Shown: one piece after another, positions 7,414 through 11,449 of the stretch
How the letters are laid out: the number at the start of each line of letters is the position of its first letter
Numbering within the stretch: position 1 is the stretch's first letter
Translations under genes and position numbers: made by a program
The notes under the pieces: model-generated
Databases searched by the model: none
The model's input: only the letters and a program-made list of their open reading frames with translations
Told to the model about the DNA's origin: nothing
Source of the DNA: Clostridia bacterium
GTDB lineage: Bacteria > Bacillota > Clostridia > Christensenellales > CAG-1252
Length of the DNA stretch: 11,449 bases
Direction: 5' to 3'
Assembly (NCBI GenBank): GCA_017615495.1
Contig: JAGAAA010000115.1
Location: forward strand, 1-11,449

Positions 7414-7842
7414 ATGAAGACTTTTATGGCAAAGCCCGGTGAGGTGGAGAGAAAGTGGTACGTCGTGGACGCAACCGACATGGTGCTCGGCCGTTTGGCA
7501 AGCAACGTGGCTGCGGTGCTCCGTGGCAAGAACAAGCCCATCTTTACCCCCAACGTTGACACCGGCGATTATGTTATCATCATAAATGCAGACAAGGTGA
7601 GATTGACCGGCAAGAAGCTCGAGCAAAAATATTATCGTTATCACACCGGCTATATCGGCGGACTCAAGGAGATCCAGTACAAGGACATGATGGAAAAGAA
7701 GCCTGTGCTTGCGGTCGAACTTGCCGTCAAGGGCATGCTTCCTAAGAACTCCATCGGCAGGAAGATGTTCAAGAAACTCAAAGTTTACGTCGGCGGCGAG
7801 CATCCGCACGCGGCGCAGCAGCCTATTGAGCTCAAGTTTTAA
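7414..7842 (+). CDS. rplM: 50S ribosomal protein L13 (uL13)
   Basis: An early-assembling large-subunit ribosomal protein. The 142 residues match family length and carry the usual KPGEVERKWYVVDATDMVLGRLAS N-terminal region, the GDYVIIINADKVRLTGKK segment, the YYRYHTGYIGG loop, the VKGMLPKN motif and the closing GGEHPHAAQQP. The ATG at 7414 is chosen because AGGAGG at 7401-7406 is well placed; an upstream in-frame start at 7384 has no ribosome binding site. It is transcribed with rpsI, which begins 12 bases after its stop, the near-universal bacterial pairing. Confidence 0.98.
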   Translation: MKTFMAKPGEVERKWYVVDATDMVLGRLASNVAAVLRGKNKPIFTPNVDTGDYVIIINADKVRLTGKKLEQKYYRYHTGYIGGLKEIQYKDMMEKKPVLAVELAVKGMLPKNSIGRKMFKKLKVYVGGEHPHAAQQPIELKF

Positions 7843-7854
7843 GGAGAAAGGAAT

Positions 7855-8274
7855 ATGGCAGCAAAGAAAGCATTGAAGAAGAAATTGCAATACTGGGGCA
7901 CCGGCCGCAGGAAGAAGGCTATCGCAAGAGTTCGCTTGATTCCGGAAGGCAACGGCTCCATCACCATCAACAAGCGCACCATCGACGAGTTCTTCGGCGG
8001 ACTCGAAGTTATGAAGCTTGTTGTGCGTCAGCCCCTTACCCTTACTTCCACTCTTGAGAAGTACGACGTTGCCGTCAACGTTATCGGCGGCGGCCCCAGC
8101 GGTCAAGCAGGCGCCATCCGTCACGGCATCGCCCGCGCCCTCGTCATTGCCGAGCCCGAACTCAAAGGGCAGGTCAAAGCGGCAGGCTTCCTGACCCGTG
8201 ACCCGAGGATGAAGGAGAGGAAGAAGTACGGTCTTAAAAAGGCTCGTAAGGCTCCGCAGTTCAGCAAGCGTTAA
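7855..8274 (+). CDS. rpsI: 30S ribosomal protein S9 (uS9)
   Basis: Small-subunit head protein whose C-terminal tail reaches the P-site tRNA. The 139 residues include GTGRRKKAIARVRL near residue 15, the GGGPSGQAGAIRHGIARAL block, LTRDPRMKERKKYGLKKARKAPQ, and the invariant terminal Ser-Lys-Arg with its basic tail intact. AAGGAG overlaps the rplM stop codon and sits 8 bases before the ATG, coupling the two genes. The N-terminus (MAAKKALKKK) is slightly longer than the shortest homologues, which is ordinary in Firmicutes. A strong terminator lies 25 bases after the stop. Confidence 0.98.
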   Translation: MAAKKALKKKLQYWGTGRRKKAIARVRLIPEGNGSITINKRTIDEFFGGLEVMKLVVRQPLTLTSTLEKYDVAVNVIGGGPSGQAGAIRHGIARALVIAEPELKGQVKAAGFLTRDPRMKERKKYGLKKARKAPQFSKR

Positions 8275-8298
8275 TCCGCTATCGCAATCAAAAAATTA

Positions 8299-8329
8299 CC
8301 CGCTGTGCATTCCGCACGGCGGGTTTTTT
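8299..8329 (+). terminator. Rho-independent terminator of rplM-rpsI
   Basis: A 10-bp stem, bases 8299-8308 with 8314-8323 (one T-G wobble), around a 5-base loop, is followed by six T. A classic intrinsic terminator closing the ribosomal operon. Confidence 0.92.
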
Positions 8330-8402
8330 GTTGCTTGAAATTCATTGTGAAAAATCTCTTTTGGAAACTTTTGAATAAATACAGAAAAAAAAGGTTTTTT
8401 TA

Positions 8403-8431
8403 TTGACATAGCAAATTATTCCTTATATAAT
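8403..8431 (+). promoter_or_regulatory. Perfect consensus promoter of tRNA-Thr with A/T-rich upstream tract
   Basis: TTGACA at 8403-8408 and TATAAT at 8426-8431 with exactly 17 bases between: both hexamers and the spacing are consensus. Immediately upstream are runs of A and T (about 8382-8402) that resemble an UP element of the kind found at stable RNA genes. The predicted start is near 8438, about 7 bases before the mature tRNA. Confidence 0.9.
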
Positions 8432-8444
8432 AATACAGTCGCGC

Positions 8445-8520
8445 GCTGCTATGGCTCAGTCGGTAGAGCACGTCCTTGGTAAGGACGAGGTCACCAGTTC
8501 AAGTCTGGTTAGCAGCTCCA
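8445..8520 (+). tRNA. tRNA-Thr (anticodon GGT)
   Basis: A 76-base cloverleaf including an encoded CCA end. Acceptor GCTGCTA at 8445-8451 pairs with TAGCAGC at 8510-8516. The D arm uses GCTC/GAGC. The anticodon stem CGTCC/GGACG encloses loop TTGGTAA, giving anticodon GGT at 8478-8480. The T arm ACCAG/CTGGT encloses TTCAAGT. It decodes ACC and ACU. It is expressed alone from a consensus promoter and followed by its own terminator. Its 3' half is repeated exactly 203 bases downstream. Confidence 0.97.
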
Positions 8521-8532
8521 AAAAAAGCACTC
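8483..8532 (+). repeat. Direct repeat copy 1: tRNA-Thr 3' half plus terminator start
   Basis: Fifty bases identical to 8686-8735. This copy starts at the 3' strand of the anticodon stem, covers the T arm, acceptor 3' strand and CCA, and runs through an A6 spacer into the first 7 bases of the terminator stem. Outside these limits the copies differ at once, so both borders are sharp. Confidence 0.97.
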
Positions 8533-8555
8533 TCTACGAGGGTGCTTCTTTTTTT
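8526..8555 (+). terminator. Terminator of tRNA-Thr
   Basis: A 9-bp stem, 8526-8534 with 8538-8546 (one T-G wobble), around a 3-base loop TAC, is followed by a T-rich run. The left arm begins with AGCACTC, shared exactly with the downstream terminator at 8729-8752. Confidence 0.85.
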
Positions 8556-8676
8556 ATCCGAGTCCTTACCAAGGGAAAACGGGGTCCCCGAAATGACGTT
8601 GACATTTTGGGGAGAAGGAGCGCTTTAGGAGTTCACCGACAGGGCGATGAGAAAGCGCCCTGCCCGACGGATAAAA
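8552..8676. other. Hairpin-rich 125-bp segment bounded by 9-bp inverted repeats
   Basis: TTTTATCCG at 8552-8560 is the exact reverse complement of CGGATAAAA at 8668-8676. Between them lie an 11-bp hairpin (8585-8595 with 8603-8613, one G-T, loop 7), a 7-bp hairpin (8640-8646 with 8656-8662), and an alternative pairing of GCGCTTT at 8620-8626 with AAAGCGC at 8652-8658. GTCCTTACCAAGG at 8562-8574 is the reverse complement of the tRNA-Thr anticodon arm at 8474-8486. No credible coding frame is present. It could be a MITE-like or other dispersed non-coding repeat, a small RNA, or the remnant of a tRNA-targeted element. The symmetry is seen; the nature is inference. Confidence 0.5.
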
Positions 8677-8685
8677 GCGCGACGC

Positions 8686-8735
8686 GGACGAGGTCACCAG
8701 TTCAAGTCTGGTTAGCAGCTCCAAAAAAAGCACTC
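8686..8735 (+). pseudogene. Direct repeat copy 2: orphan tRNA-Thr 3' fragment
   Basis: An exact 50-base copy of 8483-8532, offset by 203 bases. Bases 8686-8723 reproduce the tRNA 3' half with T arm, acceptor 3' strand and CCA; the rest reproduces the A tract and the start of the terminator stem. The 37 bases upstream show no similarity to the tRNA 5' half, so it cannot fold into a tRNA. It lies beyond the tRNA terminator and has no promoter I can see. The pattern of a 3'-end duplication is that of an attachment-site scar in a tRNA gene. Confidence 0.85.
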
Positions 8736-8761
8736 ACGAGTTTGTGAGTGCTCTTTTTTTT
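8723..8761. terminator. Bidirectional terminator between the tRNA region and the PH-domain gene
   Basis: A 9-bp perfect stem, AGCACTCAC at 8729-8737 with GTGAGTGCT at 8744-8752, loop GAGTTT. It has T8 after it on the plus strand and a run of A before it, which reads as T on the minus strand. It can end readthrough from the tRNA side and transcripts of the minus-strand gene whose stop is at 8777. Confidence 0.88.
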
Positions 8762-8776
8762 GTTTTGAGATGTTTT

Positions 8777-9205
8777 TTAGGATAGTTTTTCTTGCAGTTT
8801 TTCGTAGAGGGCGGCGGTGGCGTCCTTGGTCTTTTGGTTGAAGACGGTGACAGAGCCGTCGGCGCGACGGATCAAGATGAAATTGTAAGTGTTTTCCGAA
8901 AAAGTCAGACGGAAATGTTCGCCGTACGCTTCGTTTTTGTAGGTGCCGAATTGCTTGCTGATGCCGCCGTACGACTTGATGCGCTCGGACGAATAGGATT
9001 CGTCTAAAAGGGCAACTTCCGCGATCTCCGCATAAGCGGCGCCTTCTTTGTGGAAGAGGAAGGTCAGGGCATAGTCCTCTTTATTAAGCGTAAGTTTTAC
9101 CGGCGCAAACACCACGGAAAGTGCGGCGGCAAGCCCCGCCGCCACGACGAGGAAAACCACGAAAAGGATCGCTGCGATAACGGTTTGACTATGCGGCTTT
9201 TTCAT
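8777..9205 (-). CDS. Small membrane-anchored protein with probable bacterial PH-like domain
   Basis: A 142-residue protein of unknown function. It starts MKKPHSQ, has one long hydrophobic helix at about 8-33, and then a soluble domain of about 105 residues whose pattern (an EIAEVALLDE strand, GGISKQFGTYKNEAYG, HFRLTFSENTYNFILIRRADGSVTVFN, and a C-terminal helix DATAALYEKLQEKL) resembles bacterial PH-like domains found in small Firmicutes membrane proteins. That assignment is by eye and tentative. The start is ambiguous: in-frame TTG 9214, GTG 9211, GTG 9208 and ATG 9205 all follow AAGGAG at 9220-9225. I chose ATG 9205 because the upstream gene's stop overlaps it as TGATG and the N-terminus reads naturally; GTG 9211 has the better spacing (8 bases). 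It ends at a bidirectional terminator. Confidence 0.8.
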   Translation of the reverse strand: MKKPHSQTVIAAILFVVFLVVAAGLAAALSVVFAPVKLTLNKEDYALTFLFHKEGAAYAEIAEVALLDESYSSERIKSYGGISKQFGTYKNEAYGEHFRLTFSENTYNFILIRRADGSVTVFNQKTKDATAALYEKLQEKLS

Positions 9206-9384
9206 CACCACCAATCTTTCTCCTTAAACTTGATGTCGTCGTAGTATTCGCCGTACTTTTCTTTGAATTTTTTAGCATCCTCGCCGCCGTACTCTTTTAA
9301 GAGTTCGGAAAGTTCGTAATCCTCGTAATGGATCGCGTCTTCGTCTTGGTACTCAGCCAATTTTGCAAGTTCTCTTTCTGTCAT
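9205..9384 (-). CDS. Small acidic, tyrosine-rich hypothetical protein (59 aa)
   Basis: Not a family I recognise. The frame runs from ATG at 9384 to TGA at 9205-9207, encoding 59 residues that begin MTERELAKLAEYQ and end KFKEKDWW. Composition is striking: 19 Asp/Glu, 10 Lys/Arg and 7 Tyr, with a Trp-Trp terminus. There is no signal peptide or membrane segment, so it is probably cytosolic and partly helical. Support for being real: AGGAG five bases before the ATG, a one-base TGATG overlap with the downstream membrane-protein gene, and that gene's own AAGGAG lying inside this frame. It probably forms a two-gene operon with the PH-like protein and may be its cytosolic partner; that is inference. 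Upstream lies a structured 120-base segment. Confidence 0.75.
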   Translation of the reverse strand: MTERELAKLAEYQDEDAIHYEDYELSELLKEYGGEDAKKFKEKYGEYYDDIKFKEKDWW

Positions 9385-9395
9385 TTTTTCTCCTA

Positions 9396-9516
9396 CGATC
9401 GCGTATATCCGCGCAATTGCTTTGTTTCTGTCTGCGCCGCGGTGAAATCACGTACAAGGAGTACGCTCATTTCCCTCGGCTTGCCGTGCCTCGCACTTGC
9501 ACTAATCTCCGCGATC
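9396..9516. repeat. Structured intergenic segment with nested inverted repeats
   Basis: GATCGCG at 9397-9403 is matched by its reverse complement CGCGATC at 9510-9516. Inside is a long imperfect hairpin: GCCG 9436-9439 with CGGC 9477-9480, GAAAT 9444-9448 with ATTTC 9469-9473, and CGTAC 9451-9455 with GTACG 9461-9465, loop AAGGA. GTGC/GCAC at 9486-9496 and the palindrome GCAATTGC at 9413-9420 add further symmetry. No supported coding frame crosses it. It may be a dispersed intergenic repeat, or a structured leader of the minus-strand small gene starting at 9384. Confidence 0.4.
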
Positions 9517-9543
9517 TTGCAATATATGCAATAGAAACTATTT

Positions 9544-9549
9544 ATTATA
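9544..9549 (-). promoter_or_regulatory. Isolated -10 box possibly serving the minus-strand two-gene unit
   Basis: A perfect TATAAT reads on the minus strand at 9549-9544, just after the rlmH stop. No good -35 is present at 16-18 bases. If used, the transcript would start near 9537 and carry a leader of about 150 bases containing the whole structured segment before the 59-residue gene. Confidence 0.3.
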
Positions 9550-9550
9550 A

Positions 9551-10012
9551 TCACTTATGATAAATGCTTCCGTGTATGATCGTTTCCGCGCGGTAAAGTT
9601 GCTCCAAGAGGACGACGCGGAAGAGCTGGTGCGGGAGGGTGATATCTCCAAAGGAGATAACCTCGTCCGCGCGGGATTTGACGGCGGGGGAAACGCCGTT
9701 GCTTCCGCCGATGACGAAGGTCAGTTCGCTATCCCCTTCGAGGGCGCTTTTGTCAAGCAGAGAAGCGATGGCTTCGCTGGTGACTTTTTTGCCTTTGACA
9801 TCGGTCAAAACCACCTTGCCTTTGAGCTTTGAGAGGATGGCTTCGCCCTCCGTTTCGCGCTTCTTGGCGGGGTCCGCCACGTGGGAAGCTTCGGCGACCT
9901 CAACGATCTCCGTTTTTGCCCATTTTCCGAGGCGTTTGACGTATTCCGCAATTGCCTCGCGGTAGAAGCTTTCCTTAACGTCGCCCACGGCGACAACGCG
10001 CAGTTTTAACAT
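9551..10012 (-). CDS. rlmH: 23S rRNA (pseudouridine1915-N3)-methyltransferase RlmH
   Basis: A SPOUT-family methyltransferase that methylates pseudouridine 1915 in helix 69 of 23S rRNA on assembled 70S ribosomes, using S-adenosylmethionine. The 153 residues match the family (about 155-159). The N-terminus MLKLRVVAVGDVKESFYREAI, the SAM-pocket FVIGGSNGVSP at about 99-109, and the C-terminal LPHQLFRVVLLEQLYRA knot region ending in the characteristic YHK are all present. The ATG at 10012 matches the family start; longer in-frame starts up to 10159 would add non-conserved residues. No Shine-Dalgarno sequence precedes the ATG; instead a TATAAT sits 6 bases upstream, pointing to a leaderless message. 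It is divergent from the symporter gene. No clear terminator follows. Confidence 0.96.
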   Translation of the reverse strand: MLKLRVVAVGDVKESFYREAIAEYVKRLGKWAKTEIVEVAEASHVADPAKKRETEGEAILSKLKGKVVLTDVKGKKVTSEAIASLLDKSALEGDSELTFVIGGSNGVSPAVKSRADEVISFGDITLPHQLFRVVLLEQLYRAETIIHGSIYHK

Positions 10013-10018
10013 ACGCTT

Positions 10019-10047
10019 ATTATAAAACGCGGCGGGCAAAAAGTAAA
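10019..10047 (-). promoter_or_regulatory. rlmH promoter, positioned for leaderless transcription
   Basis: On the minus strand, TTTACT at 10047-10042 and a perfect TATAAT at 10024-10019 are separated by 17 bases. With the usual 6-base gap between the -10 box and +1, transcription would begin at 10012, the A of the rlmH ATG. Confidence 0.7.
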
Positions 10048-10095
10048 GCCGAAATGCGATAGCGCAAATTTTGCGGTAAAATTCGAAATATAGCA

Positions 10096-10125
10096 TTGCC
10101 AAATGCGCGCGCGTTGTAATATAAT
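10096..10125 (+). promoter_or_regulatory. Promoter of the sodium/solute symporter gene
   Basis: TTGCCA at 10096-10101 (5 of 6) and a perfect TATAAT at 10120-10125 are separated by 18 bases. The predicted start is near 10132, giving a leader of about 48 bases. It is divergent from the rlmH promoter, with about 48 bases between the two -35 boxes. Confidence 0.7.
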
Positions 10126-10179
10126 AATATTCAGTTGTTATTTTGTAACGATATTTCACCAGAAAGAGGGAACAGACAA

Positions 10180-11449
10180 ATGATAGGCATCGATATTACG
10201 GTAATCATCCTTTATCTCGTCGGCATGGTCGCCATTGCCATCTATACGCGCAACAAGGCTAAGACGGTGAAGGATTATCTTCTTGCGGGCAACAAGGGTC
10301 TCAACGGTTGGATGAGCGCATTTGCGTACGGTACCACGTACTTTTCCGCCGTTATCTTTATCGGCTATGCGGGCAAGTTTGGCTTCGGCTTCGGCCTCGC
10401 CGCGGTTTGGATCGGCATTGGTAACGCCGTAGTTGGCGCGCTTCTCGCGTGGAAAGTGCTTGCTCGTCGCACTAAGAACATGACCGTCCGTTTGGACGCC
10501 AAGACGATGCCGGACTTCTTCTTCAAGCGCTACGGCGACGACAAGATGAAGCTTGTTTCCGCCATCGTCATCTTCATTTTCCTGATCCCTTACGCAGCGT
10601 CGGTTTATAACGGTCTCGGCAACCTGTTCAGCATCGTGTTCGATATTCCGGGTTGGGTAGTCATGATCGTGCTTGCGGCGGTCACCGCCTTCTATTTGTT
10701 CCTCGGCGGCTACATCGCAACTTCCCTTACCGACTTTATCCAGGGCATCATTATGTTTGTGGGCGTCATCATTATGATCTTTTTCTTCCTTGCGGCTCCG
10801 CAAGTCAACTGGGGCGAAGGGCTCAAGACGCTTACCGAAAATGAGATGGGTCTCTTTATGGGCGGTACCTCGACGGGCAACTTCCTCTATGGCAGGGAGA
10901 TGTCCTTGGTGTTTCTCGTGCTGTTGACCTCCTTTGGCGTTTGGGCGCTTCCGCAAACCATCCACAAGTATTACACCGTCCGTGACAAGAAGGCCATCCG
11001 TCAGGGCACCATCGTCAGCACCATCTTCGCGTTGGTCATCGGCTTTGGCGCGTACTTCATCGGCGGCCTTGCCACCTTGTTCTACAAGACTGCTCCCGGC
11101 GGCAACACCGACAACGTTATCCCGCATATGATCAAGGACACCCTCCCCAACGGCTTGCTCGGTCTCATCGCCGTGCTGGTGCTTGCGGCGTCGATGTCCA
11201 CCTTGGCTTCCGTTTCGCTGGCTTCCTCGTCCGTGGTCACCATTGACATCTACAAGGGCAGCATCCGCAAGGGCGCTTCGGATAAAAACGTCACTTTGCT
11301 GATGCGCATTTTGGCGCTTGTGTTCGTTGTGATCGCGACGGGCATTGCTTATTTGAACAGCAAGTTCAACATCACCGCCATCGCTTATATGATGGGTCTC
11401 AGCTGGGGCACTCTTGCGGGATGCTTCATCGGACCGTACGTCCTTGGCG
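10180..11449 (+). CDS. Sodium:solute symporter family protein, 3' end beyond the window
   Basis: A sodium-coupled secondary transporter of the SSS (solute:sodium symporter) family in the cytoplasmic membrane. The window holds 423 codons with no stop; complete members have about 460-550 residues and 12-14 helices, of which I count about eleven here. The layout follows PutP: YLLAGN near residue 33, a DAKTMPDFFFKRYGD stretch at 106-120, LVSAIVIFIFLIPYAAS at 125-141, YLFLGGYIATSLTDFIQG at 172-189, and LAASMSTLASVSLASSS at 335-351. Ser340-Thr341 correspond to the PutP Na+-site pair Ser340/Thr341. The substrate cannot be read from sequence (proline-like, pantothenate or other). The ATG at 10180 follows a weak GAGGG 9 bases upstream. 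It has its own promoter and is divergent from rlmH. Confidence 0.92.
   Translation, partial: MIGIDITVIILYLVGMVAIAIYTRNKAKTVKDYLLAGNKGLNGWMSAFAYGTTYFSAVIFIGYAGKFGFGFGLAAVWIGIGNAVVGALLAWKVLARRTKNMTVRLDAKTMPDFFFKRYGDDKMKLVSAIVIFIFLIPYAASVYNGLGNLFSIVFDIPGWVVMIVLAAVTAFYLFLGGYIATSLTDFIQGIIMFVGVIIMIFFFLAAPQVNWGEGLKTLTENEMGLFMGGTSTGNFLYGREMSLVFLVLLTSFGVWALPQTIHKYYTVRDKKAIRQGTIVSTIFALVIGFGAYFIGGLATLFYKTAPGGNTDNVIPHMIKDTLPNGLLGLIAVLVLAASMSTLASVSLASSSVVTIDIYKGSIRKGASDKNVTLLMRILALVFVVIATGIAYLNSKFNITAIAYMMGLSWGTLAGCFIGPYVLG

Noticed and set aside
8552..8735. T-box riboswitch, suggested by the Thr codon ACC at 8568-8570 near a hairpin
   Set aside because: No T-box consensus sequence, no antiterminator with a UGGN bulge, no downstream Thr-related gene, and no specifier stem architecture. 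The segment is also downstream of a terminator and upstream of a gene on the opposite strand.
8483..8735. CRISPR array
   Set aside because: Only two repeat copies, the repeat is a tRNA 3' end, the spacing is about 150 bases and there are no cas genes.
8451..8747. A 98-codon plus-strand frame starting inside tRNA-Thr and ending in the distal terminator
   Set aside because: It begins within the tRNA gene, reads through a terminator, the hairpin element and the tRNA fragment, and has no ribosome binding site. It is an artefact of the repeated tRNA sequence.
9328..9560. Plus-strand frames of 65-68 codons across the structured intergenic segment
   Set aside because: They overlap the better supported minus-strand small gene, have no ribosome binding site and contain many Cys/Phe residues with no pattern.

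Overview
The window looks like chromosomal DNA from a strictly anaerobic, fermentative Firmicutes-type bacterium (Clostridia-like). The reasons are a pyruvate:ferredoxin oxidoreductase, an energy-coupling factor (ECF) vitamin transporter core next to truA and rplM-rpsI, strong AGGAGG-type ribosome binding sites, and near-consensus sigma-A promoters in AT-rich gaps between moderately GC-rich genes. I cannot name the species. Both ends cut through genes.

Layout on the plus strand, left to right. Positions 1-3279 hold the 3' nine-tenths of nifJ, followed by a strong hairpin. Positions 3343-6586 are a tightly packed operon ecfA1-ecfA2-ecfT-truA: both ATPases and the transmembrane coupler of a shared ECF module, then the tRNA pseudouridine synthase. 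No substrate-binding S component is present. mscL (6659-7216) follows as a free-standing gene with its own promoter, a 5' hairpin and a terminator, and encodes a channel with an unusually long C-terminal linker. rplM-rpsI (7414-8274) follow from a strong promoter whose -35 box lies inside the preceding terminator hairpin. The order ecfA1-ecfA2-ecfT-truA-rplM-rpsI is a well known Firmicutes arrangement; here mscL splits it and nifJ sits where rplQ is common.

Positions 8275-8776 have no protein gene but are densely organised. They hold the rpsI terminator, a perfect consensus promoter, tRNA-Thr(GGT) and its terminator. Next comes a hairpin-rich segment bounded by short inverted repeats, then an exact 50-bp second copy of the tRNA 3' half plus the start of its terminator, and finally a bidirectional terminator. 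This is the most unusual part of the window and looks like the scar of a tRNA-targeted insertion or a small non-coding repeat element.

On the minus strand, 8777-9384 encode a two-gene unit: a 59-residue acidic, tyrosine-rich protein with no function I recognise, overlapping by one base a one-pass membrane protein with a probable bacterial PH-like domain. A structured, possibly repeated intergenic segment (about 9396-9516) lies upstream. rlmH (9551-10012, minus) has a promoter placed so that transcription should start at its ATG, so it is probably leaderless. It is divergent from a sodium/solute symporter gene (10180 to the right edge, plus) that has its own promoter and retains the sodium-site Ser-Thr pair.
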